From Clostridium sp. (lineage in GTDB: Bacteria > Bacillota > Clostridia > Lachnospirales > Lachnospiraceae), in contig JAISOV010000016.1 in assembly GCA_031275405.1 (NCBI GenBank), positions 23,725-87,724 of the forward strand: DNA of 64,000 nucleotides, read 5' to 3'. The notes beneath the pieces are model-generated. The model did not search any database. It was not told the origin of the DNA and worked only from the letters and a program-made list of their open reading frames with translations. How positions within the stretch are numbered: the stretch's first letter is position 1; the number at the start of each line of letters is the position of its first letter. The position numbers and the translations under genes were made by a program. Positions 51,461 through 60,817 of this stretch are shown here, piece by piece.

Positions 51461-52849
51461 TCACTCACAGTTGTTCACCGTCCTCGGAAACGGGATGACG
51501 TCCCGGATATTCGCCATTCCGGTCAGATACATCACGCACCGCTCCAGCCCAAGCCCGAACCCGGCATGCGGCACGGAGCCGTACCTGCGCAGATCCAGAT
51601 AGAACCCATACTCCTGCGGCTTCATCCCAAGCTCCTCCATCCTGCCGGAAAGCGTCTCCAAGCAGTCTTCCCTCTGGCTTCCGCCGATGATCTCTCCGAT
51701 CCCCGGCACCAGACAGTCCATCGCCGCCACGGTCTTCCCGTCCTCGTTCTGCTTCATATAAAAAGCCTTGGTTTCCTTGGGATAATCCGTCACGAACACC
51801 GGCCTGCGAAACTCGGTCTCCGTCAGGAACCTTTCATGCTCCGTCTGCAGGTCGCAGCCCCAGGACACCTTGTATTCAAACTGGTCGTTGTGTTTTTCCA
51901 GAAGCCGGACGGCTTCCGTATACGTCACATGGGCGAACCGGGAGTCCAGCACATGGCGCAGACGCTCCAGCAGGCCCTTGTCCACGAACGTGTTAAAAAA
52001 GGCCATTTCCTCCGGCGCGTTCTCCAGCACGTACCGGATCACATATTTCAGCATACTCTCCGCCAGCGCCATATCGTCCTCCAGATCCGCAAAAGCCATT
52101 TCCGGCTCGACCATCCAGAATTCCGCCGCGTGCCTGGCCGTGTTGGAATTTTCCGCACGGAACGTAGGCCCGAACGTATACACGTTCCGGAACGCAGACG
52201 CGTAAGCCTCCACATTCAGCTGGCCGCTTACGGTCAGATTCACCGGCTTCCCGAAGAAATCCCGGCTGTAGTCCACCTTTCCGGAGCCGGTGCGCGGCGG
52301 CTGTTCCAGATCCAGAACTGTGGCGCGGAACATCTCTCCAGCCCCTTCACAGTCGCTCCCGGTCAGGATCGGCGTATGCACATATACGAAATTCCGTTCC
52401 ATAAAAAACGTGTGAATAGCGTATGCGATCAGGGAGCGTACCCGGAAAACCGCCTGGAACGTGTTCGTCCTCGGGCGCAGATGGGAAACCGTCCGCAGAT
52501 ACTCAAAGGAATGTCTCTTTTTCTGCAAAGGATAATCAGCCGACGACGCCCCTTGGATACAGATGTTTTCCGCCTGCAGTTCAAAGGGCTGTTTCGCCCC
52601 CGGCGTCTCCACCAGAAGCCCCCTCGCGACCACCGACGCCCCTACGTTCAGGCGGCGCACCTCGTCGAAACAAGCCGTTTTTTCCCCATAGACAACCTGC
52701 AGGGCTTCCAAAAAGGTTCCGTCATTGACGATCAGGAAGCCGAACGTCTTGGAATCCCGGTTGCTCCTGACCCAGCCGCCGACGCTGACGGTCTTCCCCG
52801 TATAGCGTTGTGTTTCCCGGTACAAAGACCGGATCTCCGTCAGTTCCAT
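51461..52849 (-). CDS. asnS: asparaginyl-tRNA synthetase
   Basis: A 462-residue class IIb synthetase that charges tRNA-Asn. The N-terminal OB fold has [25 protein letters not shown]; class II motif 2 is [15 protein letters not shown] and motif 3 [15 protein letters not shown]. The last residues ([13 protein letters not shown]) are typical of AsnRS rather than AspRS. GGAGG 8 bases before the ATG at 52849 gives the usual length, shorter than the 491-residue track ORF. Confidence 0.96.
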   Translation of the reverse strand: MELTEIRSLYRETQRYTGKTVSVGGWVRSNRDSKTFGFLIVNDGTFLEALQVVYGEKTACFDEVRRLNVGASVVARGLLVETPGAKQPFELQAENICIQGASSADYPLQKKRHSFEYLRTVSHLRPRTNTFQAVFRVRSLIAYAIHTFFMERNFVYVHTPILTGSDCEGAGEMFRATVLDLEQPPRTGSGKVDYSRDFFGKPVNLTVSGQLNVEAYASAFRNVYTFGPTFRAENSNTARHAAEFWMVEPEMAFADLEDDMALAESMLKYVIRYVLENAPEEMAFFNTFVDKGLLERLRHVLDSRFAHVTYTEAVRLLEKHNDQFEYKVSWGCDLQTEHERFLTETEFRRPVFVTDYPKETKAFYMKQNEDGKTVAAMDCLVPGIGEIIGGSQREDCLETLSGRMEELGMKPQEYGFYLDLRRYGSVPHAGFGLGLERCVMYLTGMANIRDVIPFPRTVNNCE

Positions 52850-53015
52850 ATCTCCATCCTCCAGTATGGTGTTTCGTATCTGAAACCTGAGCGACATCGG
52901 ACTACGACCCGCCGCTCCGCCTATCAGCCCCCCCACCGCTCAAACGATCAGCCGCAGACCAGTCTGTAAGCCCCGCCGGACGATCAGCCGCGGCTCAGGC
53001 TGTGGCCAGCTTGGA

Positions 53016-54098
53016 TCAGCTTTCCGTGATCGTCGCGTTCTCCACCAGATAAGCGATGACCTGCCTTGCCACGAGATAATCCCGGTAGTCTTCCTTGGAC
53101 TCACCGCCCACGTATTCCTCCACCGTCTCAAACCCTGCCGCCTGCGCTTCTTCCGCCAGCCGTCTTTCCAGTTCCTCGTCGCCGACGCCCAAGCCCTCCG
53201 CCTCCGCAAGCGCCTGAATCGCCAGATCCTGTTTGGCGGCCTCTATCGCGTAAGCAGCGACGAACTCGTCCAGGGTGGCGCCGTAAAAATAACCCAGATA
53301 CGTATCCGCGTCCACGCCGTACTGCGCCGCCGTGCCGCTGACGTTTTCCCGGAGCATTTCCTCATACCGCGCCAGGAATGTTTCCGGGATCTCTTCAAAC
53401 GTACAGTTCTGCACGAACGCCGTCAGAACCGCGTTCTCCACATCGGAACTGTACGCGGCTTGTGCTTCTTCCTCCAGATAATCATATACATACCGGCGCA
53501 GCTGCTCCACTGTGGCATATGTTTCCTCGCCGAAAGAAGCCACCGCCTCGTCCGTCAGCTGCGGCATGATATAGTTCACCGTCACGGTGAAGACGACCGC
53601 CTGTCCCGCCAGATCCGCAGCTGAATAATCTTCCGGGAACGTCAGATCCAGATCCACCGTTTCCCCCGGCATGACGCCGACCAGCCCGTCCTCGAAGCCG
53701 GGGATAAAGGTTCCGGAGCCAATGGTCAGCAGGCTTCCGGCAGCCGTTCCGCCGTCGAAAGCCACGCCGTCTTTTTTCCCCTCATAATCCAGGCTGACCG
53801 TGTCGCCGTCCTCCACCGCCCGGTTCAGGATCCCGCCGTTCTGCGCCGTGACCGAGCCGCGAAAGACATTCTGCACCAGACTTTCCTGCTCCGCTTCGTC
53901 CACGCTTCCTTTTGCCGCGACGGACACGGTCAGCCCCTTATATTCCCCCAAAGTGACATAAGCCTGTGCCGGAAGCTCTTCGCCGTCCGAAGACAGCCCC
54001 GTCTGATCGGGTCCCTCGCCCGAAGAGCCGGAAGCACAGCCGCTCCATATCCCCGCCGCCAATATGACGATACCCAACATCTTCATTCTCTTTTTCAT
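53016..54098 (-). CDS. trigger-factor-like FKBP peptidyl-prolyl isomerase lipoprotein
   Basis: A 360-residue protein with a lipoprotein signal (MLGIVILAAGIWSGC) and an acidic linker. An FKBP domain follows (VEDGDTVSLDYEGKKDGVAFDGGTA ... IGSGTFIPGFEDGLVGVMPGETVDLDLTFPEDY), then a helical trigger-factor C-terminal domain. The ribosome-binding N-domain of cytosolic trigger factor is absent. It is therefore a surface folding catalyst for secreted proteins, analogous in place to PrsA. An FKBP-active-site Phe/Tyr set appears preserved. Confidence 0.88.
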   Translation of the reverse strand: MKKRMKMLGIVILAAGIWSGCASGSSGEGPDQTGLSSDGEELPAQAYVTLGEYKGLTVSVAAKGSVDEAEQESLVQNVFRGSVTAQNGGILNRAVEDGDTVSLDYEGKKDGVAFDGGTAAGSLLTIGSGTFIPGFEDGLVGVMPGETVDLDLTFPEDYSAADLAGQAVVFTVTVNYIMPQLTDEAVASFGEETYATVEQLRRYVYDYLEEEAQAAYSSDVENAVLTAFVQNCTFEEIPETFLARYEEMLRENVSGTAAQYGVDADTYLGYFYGATLDEFVAAYAIEAAKQDLAIQALAEAEGLGVGDEELERRLAEEAQAAGFETVEEYVGGESKEDYRDYLVARQVIAYLVENATITES

Positions 54099-54179
54099 TC
54101 TGCACCCCTTGTCCCGCCTTGGCGGACATCCGCTTCCTTATTTGGAAAGCACTCCGCTTTCCAGATTTTTAGAACCTTG

Positions 54180-54245
54180 CTCCTTCCAAAGTCTGGAGAC
54201 TTTGTGCGTGGCACAAAGCTCCGGTTGAAAGAATACAATGCTTTC
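54180..54245 (-). repeat. 66-bp double-hairpin repeat, copy 3
   Basis: On the minus strand GAAAGCATTGTATTCTTTC, CTTTGTGCCACGCACAAAG and AGACTTTGGAAGGAG. Here the Shine-Dalgarno-like end is about 80 bases from the PPIase start, so it is not the ribosome binding site of that gene. Confidence 0.8.
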
Positions 54246-54343
54246 CACCTTGTCCTCTCAGAAATTTTGCCCCATCTCCCCGCTCTGCCTGATCAAAGGC
54301 TTTTCTCGGGCAGCCTTTCCTCCCTTCGGGCGGCTGCGGCTTT

Positions 54344-55819
54344 TTACAGCAGCGGGGACATCAGTCTGCACACCTGTTCTTTCAGGCGGATCCGCAGCTT
54401 CCGCCCCGCGTACAGATCCCTTGTGACGCGGCTGCTCTGTTTCAGGTCTTCCCGGAAAATGTCCTCCATCTCCCGGGCCTTCTGCTCGCTGTAGACGACC
54501 GCGTTCACCTCAAAATTCAGGGCGAAGCTTCGGATGTCCATGTTCGCGGTGCCGTAGCAGAGAACCCTGCCGTCCACGACCATTCCTTTGCAGTGGAGGA
54601 ACCCGTTCTGGTAGATATAGCAGTTCGCCCCCGCCATGACCATATCCCCCATATAGGAATACGTCGCCCAGTAGACAAAGGGATGATCCGGTTTACAGGG
54701 GATCATGATGTTGACCTCGATCCCGGAACGCGCCGCAAGCAGAAGCGCGCTGAAAATGGGTTCGTCCGGAATGAAATAGGGCGTCTGGATGTAAATGCTG
54801 TGGCTTACCTTATGGATCAGCCGCAGATAATTATCACGGATCTGCTGCAGGCTGTGATCCGGCCCGCTGCTGATGATCTGCATTTCACAGCACCCCGGAT
54901 GTATCCTCGGCTTCTGGAACAGATACTTCCCGTTGCCGAACAGGTTCTCCCGCGCCGCGTAATTCCAGTCCAATACGAAGCGAAGCTGCAGCCCCATGAC
55001 GCCGCTTCCCCGGATCCGCAGATGCGTATCCCTCCAATACCCAAACCGCTCGTCCAGGCCGATGTATTCCTTCCCGATGTTGAAGCCGCCCACGTATCCG
55101 ATCTCATTGTCGATCACCACGATTTTCCGGTGGTTACGGTAATTGATCCGCAGCTGGAGCCTCCGCATAAGCGCCGGAAAAAATTCCGCCGTCATGATCC
55201 CCGCCCGGTTCAGCTTTTTCCAGTACCTGTGGTTGACGGAACGGCAGCCCATCGCATCGAACAGGATCCTGACTTCGACCCCTTGCACCGCTTTTTCTTT
55301 CAGCACATCTACGATCCTCTGAAAAAGAACGTCATTGCGGATGATATAATACTGGATATGGATAAACATTTTCGCGCCCCGCAGATCCTCGATCAGCTGT
55401 TCAAATTTCCGGTTCCCGTCCGTGAAAAGATCCACATCGTTGTCATCCGATAGCACTGCCCCGGAAGTTTCCAGATTATACATGATCAGATCCGTATATC
55501 CGCTGATATTGGAGTCCGTTTCTTCCAGGCCCTTCGTTTTCAGCCTATGTTCCTGCTGACGGATGGCCTCGCTCAGATGATCCTCCACCTCCTTGATCCG
55601 GAAGATTTTTCTCTTATGCATATCCATTCCCAGCAGCAGATACAGGGCGAAGCCCAGAATCGGGATAAAATAAAGCAGCAGGAGCCATGCCCACACACTT
55701 TTCGGATCCCTGCGCTGAAAGAAAATGATCACGAAGGCGAACAGCATGTTCCACAGGAACATATGCTCAAGCAAAAAAATGCCCGCCGCCCTTGCCACTT
55801 CCCATGCGGTTTCCATCAT
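54344..55819 (-). CDS. cls: cardiolipin synthase
   Basis: A 491-residue membrane enzyme of the phospholipase D family that joins two phosphatidylglycerol molecules. Two N-terminal helices (LWNMLFAFVIIFF; WAWLLLLYFIPILGFALYLLLG) precede the catalytic part. The two HKD motifs are NHRKIVVIDNEIGYVGGFN and LHCKGMVVDGRVLCYGTANMD. GGGTGG five bases upstream favours the ATG at 55819. Divergent from the 56136 gene, so both promoters lie in the 316-base gap. Confidence 0.95.
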   Translation of the reverse strand: MMETAWEVARAAGIFLLEHMFLWNMLFAFVIIFFQRRDPKSVWAWLLLLYFIPILGFALYLLLGMDMHKRKIFRIKEVEDHLSEAIRQQEHRLKTKGLEETDSNISGYTDLIMYNLETSGAVLSDDNDVDLFTDGNRKFEQLIEDLRGAKMFIHIQYYIIRNDVLFQRIVDVLKEKAVQGVEVRILFDAMGCRSVNHRYWKKLNRAGIMTAEFFPALMRRLQLRINYRNHRKIVVIDNEIGYVGGFNIGKEYIGLDERFGYWRDTHLRIRGSGVMGLQLRFVLDWNYAARENLFGNGKYLFQKPRIHPGCCEMQIISSGPDHSLQQIRDNYLRLIHKVSHSIYIQTPYFIPDEPIFSALLLAARSGIEVNIMIPCKPDHPFVYWATYSYMGDMVMAGANCYIYQNGFLHCKGMVVDGRVLCYGTANMDIRSFALNFEVNAVVYSEQKAREMEDIFREDLKQSSRVTRDLYAGRKLRIRLKEQVCRLMSPLL

Positions 55820-55958
55820 GTTGACCACCCTTTCCGGCAAAGTTACTGAAAAGCGCCCGCCGATACGCCACTTCAAAAGGCCAGCTTTTCCGTTTACGTA
55901 CCTTGCCAGTATAGCATAAACGGCACAAAAAAACGTTAAAACTTCATGAAATGTTTTA

Positions 55959-55988
55959 TTGCTTCACGGTGTATATTTGTGGTATACT
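55959..55988 (+). promoter_or_regulatory. promoter of the 56.1-kb membrane-anchored protein
   Basis: TTGCTT (55959-55964), 18 bases, TATACT (55983-55988) with TGTGG before it, giving a leader of about 140 bases. The leader contains GC-rich dyads (CCGCAAAGCGG, GGCGGCCGCC) but no recognised riboswitch. Confidence 0.6.
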
Positions 55989-56135
55989 ATACGGAAACAA
56001 GGGGCCGGACGGCGGCCGCCCGCGAACCATAAGTCCGCAAAGCGGATCCATGGTCTCACCGCCGGAAACAAAACAGCCCCATAACCGCAAGCAGCCGCCT
56101 TTACCTAAGACCCAGCCATCAGGAGGATCTCTTAC

Positions 56136-56612
56136 ATGAGTACACCTACCATTGTCCTGCTATGCATCCTTGCCGCCCTGCTCGCCGGCGTGGCGGTCAT
56201 TTATTTCCTTGGCAGGAAAGCGCAGAAAAAGCAGGCGGAGCAGCAGGAGAAACTGGAAGCCGGCAAACAGACCATTTCCATGCTGATCATCGACAAGAAG
56301 CGCATGAAGCTGAAAGACGCCGGTCTGCCCGCCTCGGTTCTCAGCCAGGCCCCTAAGATGATGCGAAACACCAAGCTTCCGGTCATCAAGGCGAAAGTCG
56401 GCCCCCAGATCCTCACCTTCCTCTGTGAGGAAAAAATCTTCGACTCCGTTCCGGTGAAAAAAGAAGTAAAAGCGGTGATCAGCGGCCTTTACGTCCTCGG
56501 GGTCAAAGGTCTGCACGGGAAAGCGCCGGTACAGCCCACGAAAAAGAAAAACTTCTTCCGCCGCGCCTTGGAAGCCGCCCAGGCAAAAGCGGGCGCGAAG
56601 CCGCTGAAATAA
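56136..56612 (+). CDS. membrane-anchored basic protein of unknown function
   Basis: A 158-residue protein with one N-terminal membrane helix (TIVLLCILAALLAGVAVIYFLG), a Gln/Lys/Glu helix, then a soluble part (TISMLIIDKKRMKLKDAGLPASVLSQAPKMMRNTKLPVIKAKVGPQILTFLCEEKIFDSVPVKKEVKAVISGLYV) and a very basic tail. AGGAGG precedes the ATG. The orderly sequence suggests a conserved clostridial family, but I cannot name it. Confidence 0.8.
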   Translation: MSTPTIVLLCILAALLAGVAVIYFLGRKAQKKQAEQQEKLEAGKQTISMLIIDKKRMKLKDAGLPASVLSQAPKMMRNTKLPVIKAKVGPQILTFLCEEKIFDSVPVKKEVKAVISGLYVLGVKGLHGKAPVQPTKKKNFFRRALEAAQAKAGAKPLK

Positions 56613-56660
56613 AGAACGCGGCGGCGTGTGCGGCGCGAACCGGAACCCGGGCCGCCTGTA

Positions 56661-56713
56661 CGCTTCCTCTCCGCCGCGTCGCTGCCGGGCAGCGACGCGG
56701 CGGAGAGGAAGCG
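56661..56713. terminator. 53-bp perfect palindrome between convergent genes
   Basis: CGCTTCCTCTCCGCCGCGTC...GAGAGGAAGCG has 26-base perfect arms around one central base. It lies between the convergent membrane-protein gene and the DUF1934 gene. Length and position suit a bidirectional terminator, but no U-run follows. The inner motif GCCGGGCAGCGACG recurs 25 bases on, in the DUF1934 coding end. Confidence 0.6.
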
Positions 56714-56723
56714 GATGACGATT

Positions 56724-57182
56724 TCAATAATCCGTGCCGGGCAGCGACGGGAACCCCGCCGCTTTTTCCTGAATGTTCATGGAAAGCTTGCAGTCCGCCA
56801 GATGTTCATAATTCACTTCCAGCGCGTAATCCACGTCAATCTGGATCCGTCTGCCCTCTTCTTTCATATGGATCTTCTTGGCGTCGATCCCGATGAGGAT
56901 ATCCCCAAACGGCGTAGAGTAGTTGGTCATATTCATTTTGTTTTCTTCAAACATCATATGTACGTTCACCGCGCCCCGTTTGGTCAGGTTCAGGAAATGC
57001 TCCCGGAACTTGATGACGTTCTTGGCGGTTCCCTCCACCCCCTCAAAGGCTTCCTCGTAGACCACGTAGTGGCTGTTATTCTTTTTATAATATTCCGCAG
57101 ATGTCACAGTCTCCACATCCATATTCTCGGTCGCCAGGCTGAACTGCAGACCCTTCATCGCAAGCAAAACTTCTTTTGTCAT
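56724..57182 (-). CDS. DUF1934 (YwiB-like) calycin-fold protein
   Basis: A 152-residue protein: YYKKNNSHYVVYEEAFEGVEGTAKNVIKFREHFLNLTKRGAVNVHMMFEENKMNMTNYSTPFGDILIGIDAKKI is the DUF1934 pattern of a small beta-barrel with unknown function. It begins one base after murI ends, so the two are co-transcribed. The C-terminal GFPSLPGTDY is encoded by the GC-rich repeat next to the palindrome, and may be a recent addition. Confidence 0.85.
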   Translation of the reverse strand: MTKEVLLAMKGLQFSLATENMDVETVTSAEYYKKNNSHYVVYEEAFEGVEGTAKNVIKFREHFLNLTKRGAVNVHMMFEENKMNMTNYSTPFGDILIGIDAKKIHMKEEGRRIQIDVDYALEVNYEHLADCKLSMNIQEKAAGFPSLPGTDY

Positions 57183-57183
57183 T

Positions 57184-58026
57184 TTAATAATCCTCTATGT
57201 TCACTTTTTTTGCGGACAAGATCCCGTACTTGATAATGGAATTTGCAAAATTCTTGAATTTCTCCGCCATGTCGCTGACATAAAACTGGTACCGGTTATC
57301 GCCCAGCCTTGGCGGGTCTGTGTTCAACATGCCTTCCCGGCGCAGCATCTCCTTTAATTCCCTGGCGGTCTCATAAGCCGGATTCACCAGGGTCACGCCC
57401 TCCCCTACGATTTTCTGGAGCGCGGCGCGTATCAGCGGATAATGGGTACAGCCTAGGATCAGCGTGTCAATGCCGCTGTCTGTCAGTTCCGACAGATAAC
57501 GTCCGGCGATTTCATCCGTCACCGGATCCTGCCACAGCCCCTCTTCCACCAGCGGGACCAGCAGCGGGCAGGCTTTCTGATAAATGGTTACTTTTTCTTC
57601 CAGCTTATTTATGTAGCGGATGTACAGGCGGCTGCTTATGGTCGCTTCCGTGGCAATCACCCCGATCCTGCCGTTCCTCGTCACTTCCGCCGCCACCCGG
57701 GCCCCGGGCTTTACGACGCCGATCAGGGGAATGTCCGTTTCCCGCTCCAGTTCCTCCATGGCGTAGGCGCTGACCGTATTGCAGGCCACTACGATGGTCT
57801 TCACTTCGTGGGTCTTGAGGAAACGCACGATCTGCCTGGAAAATCGGGTGACGGTTTCTTCGGATTTGCTGCCGTAAGGCACCCTGGCCGTATCCCCGAA
57901 ATATACGATCTTCTCATTGGGAATCTGCCGCATGATTTCCCGGACCACCGTCAGCCCGCCCACCCCGGAATCAAACACCCCGACAGGCGCGCCGGCCGGC
58001 GTTTCCCTCCTGCTCTCCTGATTCAT
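57184..58026 (-). CDS. murI: glutamate racemase
   Basis: A 280-residue racemase supplying D-glutamate for peptidoglycan. Motifs: PVGVFDSGVGGLTVVREI, YFGDTARVPYG, the first catalytic Cys in VVACNTVSAY and the second in LILGCTHYPLI. The ORF track starts 28 residues upstream; MNQESRRETPAGAPVGVFDSG at 58026 matches the family, with AAAGGA 11 bases before. A C-terminal extension of about 30 residues (QFYVSDMAEKFKNFANSII) is as in other clostridial MurI. Confidence 0.94.
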   Translation of the reverse strand: MNQESRRETPAGAPVGVFDSGVGGLTVVREIMRQIPNEKIVYFGDTARVPYGSKSEETVTRFSRQIVRFLKTHEVKTIVVACNTVSAYAMEELERETDIPLIGVVKPGARVAAEVTRNGRIGVIATEATISSRLYIRYINKLEEKVTIYQKACPLLVPLVEEGLWQDPVTDEIAGRYLSELTDSGIDTLILGCTHYPLIRAALQKIVGEGVTLVNPAYETARELKEMLRREGMLNTDPPRLGDNRYQFYVSDMAEKFKNFANSIIKYGILSAKKVNIEDY

Positions 58027-58222
58027 GAATATGGCTATCCTTTCCCCGTCTTTTCCGCGGCTCTGTGTAAAGTACAGGCGATGCAAAAATGCATGGATCC
58101 TAAAATACATCTGTCCGGAATCAGCTTCGCAGGCTATTCCTGCTAAGCGGCAGCCTTTTCCGGTCTTGCCGCTTGCCGCCCGTGCTTACGTTTCACCACG
58201 ATACTGATTCTCGCGTCCGTTT

Positions 58223-58552
58223 TTATTCCCGCGCCTGCGTCCGGCTCCGCCCGGACAGCTCCGCCGCAGCCTGCAGCAGCCTGCTTTTCAGCCGGATCCG
58301 ACCGGAACCGCTCTCCAGGATCCGGTAATAAATCCCGCCGTCCAAGCCCCATCCCGCCGCTTCCGAAGTCGCCTGTTCCGTCTGTCCGTCCGGCCCGTTC
58401 CGCCCTGCCGCTTCCGCCTGCACCGTTCCGTCTTCCGAAACGATCCGGTAGGTATCCGGCGTCATCGTCAGTTCCGGATAGAAAAGGCCCCACCAGCCCA
58501 AGGCGGCGCAGATACCGATCCCTGCCCGAAGCAATATCAGCTTTTTTTTCAT
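58223..58552 (-). CDS. small membrane-anchored hypothetical protein
   Basis: A 109-residue protein with an N-terminal helix (LILLRAGIGICAALGWWGLFY) and an outer part with YRIVSEDGTVQAEA and GIYYRILESGSGRIRLKSRLLQAA. The composition is Gly/Ala/Arg-rich in the middle. It lies between the GntR gene and murI on the same strand. Family unknown. Confidence 0.5.
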   Translation of the reverse strand: MKKKLILLRAGIGICAALGWWGLFYPELTMTPDTYRIVSEDGTVQAEAAGRNGPDGQTEQATSEAAGWGLDGGIYYRILESGSGRIRLKSRLLQAAAELSGRSRTQARE

Positions 58553-58632
58553 GCAGTCACTCCTTTGGAAAGCGTCCGTTTTCAGATATTCATCTGCTTC
58601 CCTAGAGTTATTGCCAGATTTTCAGAGTTTAT

Positions 58633-59316
58633 TCAGGATTTCTCCCGCTCCAGCCGAATCTGCTCCAGAATCGCGTTCTCCTGGTTGTCAATGTGGGTCC
58701 TCGCCGCCTTGGCTGCGGTGTCTTTCTCTTTTTTGACAAGGCTCTCGTAAATAATCCGGTGTTCGTCAATCAGCCTTTGGTGCTGATGGAAGTCCTTGAT
58801 ATATTCAAAACGGTAACGGTACATCTGTTCCGCCAGATGGTGTACCAGCTGCGTCAGCCTCTGGTTGTCGGCGGCCCTTACGATAATATTGTGGAGAGCC
58901 ACGTCCGACTGGGCGATCCGCTTCACCTCCTTTGTCTTTACCGCCTGTTCAAAATGCTCACAGGCTTTGCACAGATCCGTAAGCTCCTGCGGCGTGATGC
59001 GGTCGCAGGCCAGTTCCACGCTCAGCGCGTCCATCGCCCGCCGGACTTCCATGACGTCCTTTAGGCTCTTTTCCGTAATCTGCGCCACCTCCGCGCCCCG
59101 TCTGGGAATCATGATGACCAGCCCTTCCAGTTCCAGTTTCCGGATGGCCTCCCGGATGGGGGTGCGGCTGACGCCCAGGCGATTCGCCAGATGGATCTCC
59201 AGCAGCCGCTCCCCCGGCTTCAGCTCCCCGGTCAGTATGGCCTGCCGCAAGGTGTTGAACACCACATCCCGCAGCGGCAGAAATTCATCCATCTTCACCT
59301 GTAAATCAGCCTGCAT
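58633..59316 (-). CDS. GntR-family regulator with FCD domain
   Basis: A 227-residue regulator. The winged helix is LANRLGVSRTPIREAIRKLELEGLVIMIPRRGAEVA; the C-terminal FCD domain has MEVRRAMDALSVELAC, SDVALHNIIVRAADN and IDEHRIIYESLVKKE, with the Asp and His residues that usually hold a metal. FadR-type regulators sense organic acids. It follows ispE on the same strand, a pairing common in this group of bacteria; its ligand is not evident. Confidence 0.92.
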   Translation of the reverse strand: MQADLQVKMDEFLPLRDVVFNTLRQAILTGELKPGERLLEIHLANRLGVSRTPIREAIRKLELEGLVIMIPRRGAEVAQITEKSLKDVMEVRRAMDALSVELACDRITPQELTDLCKACEHFEQAVKTKEVKRIAQSDVALHNIIVRAADNQRLTQLVHHLAEQMYRYRFEYIKDFHQHQRLIDEHRIIYESLVKKEKDTAAKAARTHIDNQENAILEQIRLEREKS

Positions 59317-59445
59317 GATGCTACCTACCCCGCCCCTTCCAAGCGCTTCCGGGCATTCCCGGCATTTTGACGTTTCCAGGAGACTCGCGGCGCGGCTTAC
59401 GAAAAACCCCGCTTCCGGCGCTGCTTACGAAAAGTATCGCTTGTT

Positions 59446-60342
59446 TCAGCATGCTTTGCGGAACTTGGTCAGAAAGATCTGCTCCCCCCGTCTCCCTTTC
59501 CGATCCTTTGGGGAACAGGACGTCTCCTCCAGAAATACTTCATACGCCTTTCCGGCTGCCGCTTCTTCCGCAAAAACGCCGAACACCGTCGGGCCGCTCC
59601 CGCTCATCAGGCTGTTACACGCCCCCAGTTCCAGCAGCCTGCGCTTCCATGCCCGGATGACGGGATACTTTTCCGCCGTCACGCTTTCCAGGACATTTCC
59701 CATACGAGCCGCCATCCCCTCAAGATCCCCGCCGCCGATCGCCGCGACCATGCCGTCAATATCCGGAGGCTTCCAAGGGCCGGGCAGCCTGAGCTGTTCA
59801 TACACCCGCCTTGTGGACACCCGGATACCCGGCTTTGCCACCAGCACATAGCAGTCCGGCGCGGGATTCAGCGCGGTCAGCTTCTCCCCGATCCCCTCCG
59901 CCAGAGCGGTCCCCCCCATGATACCATACGGTACGTCCGCGCCTATCCCAACGGCCAGTTTCCGCAGCTCTTCCCCGCTCAAGCCCAGCCCGAACAGGCG
60001 GTTCATCCCCAGAAGCACAGCCGCCGCGTCACTGCTGCCCCCCGCCATCCCCGCCGCTACGGGGATCCTTTTTTTCAGCCTGATCCGGATCCCTTCGGAA
60101 ATCCCGTATTTTTCCATCAGGCACTTTGCCGCCTTATGCGCCAGATTATTCCCGTCCGCCGGAATCTCCCCGGTGTCTACGGCAAGGGTGATCCCTCCGA
60201 CAGTTCTGCGCAGGGCAAGTTCGTCATAAATCCCCACCGTCTGCATGACCATCTTCACTTCATGGTACCCGTTTTCCAGGCGCCGGAGTACATCCAGCCC
60301 GAGATTGATTTTCGCATATGCCCTGATATCATATGATTCCAT
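59446..60342 (-). CDS. ispE: 4-diphosphocytidyl-2-C-methyl-D-erythritol kinase
   Basis: A 298-residue GHMP kinase of the MEP isoprenoid pathway. YAKINLGLDVLRRLENGYHEVKMVMQTV is the N-terminal signature; the ATP loop is PVAAGMAGGSSDAAAVL; the third motif MSGSGPTVFGVF is present. The ATG at 60342 with AAAGGG fits family starts, while the track ORF adds 34 residues. Upstream lies a mobile-element graveyard, so the promoter is probably near 60350-60440. Confidence 0.95.
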   Translation of the reverse strand: MESYDIRAYAKINLGLDVLRRLENGYHEVKMVMQTVGIYDELALRRTVGGITLAVDTGEIPADGNNLAHKAAKCLMEKYGISEGIRIRLKKRIPVAAGMAGGSSDAAAVLLGMNRLFGLGLSGEELRKLAVGIGADVPYGIMGGTALAEGIGEKLTALNPAPDCYVLVAKPGIRVSTRRVYEQLRLPGPWKPPDIDGMVAAIGGGDLEGMAARMGNVLESVTAEKYPVIRAWKRRLLELGACNSLMSGSGPTVFGVFAEEAAAGKAYEVFLEETSCSPKDRKGRRGEQIFLTKFRKAC

Positions 60343-60440
60343 GCGTGATCCCTTTCCGCCGGTCGTCTGGCCGGTGAAGCGTCCGCCTGTATTTTGTATA
60401 CATGAATGATACTTTATTATATACAACCGGAAGAGATCCG

Positions 60441-60662
60441 TCAACTGTTATCTTTCAACAAAGACGCGTCCGTAACGATAGTGGGAGAGAGAGGAAAACA
60501 GAAATTGCGGACATGATGGCCCCTGCTGTCAATCTGTACGTCGCCGGACTCCACATATAAGTAACCGTTGCCTTCCGTCTCCCATTCTATGCGTCCCTCG
60601 CGGCAGTGGTCAACGCAGAGCATTTCCCCGCTCAGACAGAAACCAGAAAAGCACCTCTCCAT
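60441..60662 (-). pseudogene. AraC-family regulator, N-terminal fragment
   Basis: LSGEMLCVDHCREGRIEWETEGNGYLYVESGDVQIDSRGHHVRNFCFPLS resembles the cupin-like sensor half of clostridial AraC regulators. The frame then changes character and stops (PTIVTDASLLKDNS). No HTH domain follows. A second frame across the stop gives FPLSHYRYG, indicating a frameshift followed by truncation. Confidence 0.55.
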
Positions 60663-60817
60663 ATGGAAATTGATCTGGTACCATAAAAGTTACAGTGAAT
60701 CTTGCCACGAAAGGATAAAATGGGAAGCGGGAAGGTGAGATTCAAATAGGATAAAGAAGCTGCACGGCAGAATATTGAGCGAACGCGGCGGCTCTGGCAA
60801 AGGAGATCGGTTAGAGT

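Noticed and set aside
51566-52969. 467-residue plus-strand ORF over asnS
   Set aside because: Antisense shadow; asnS motifs are complete on the other strand.
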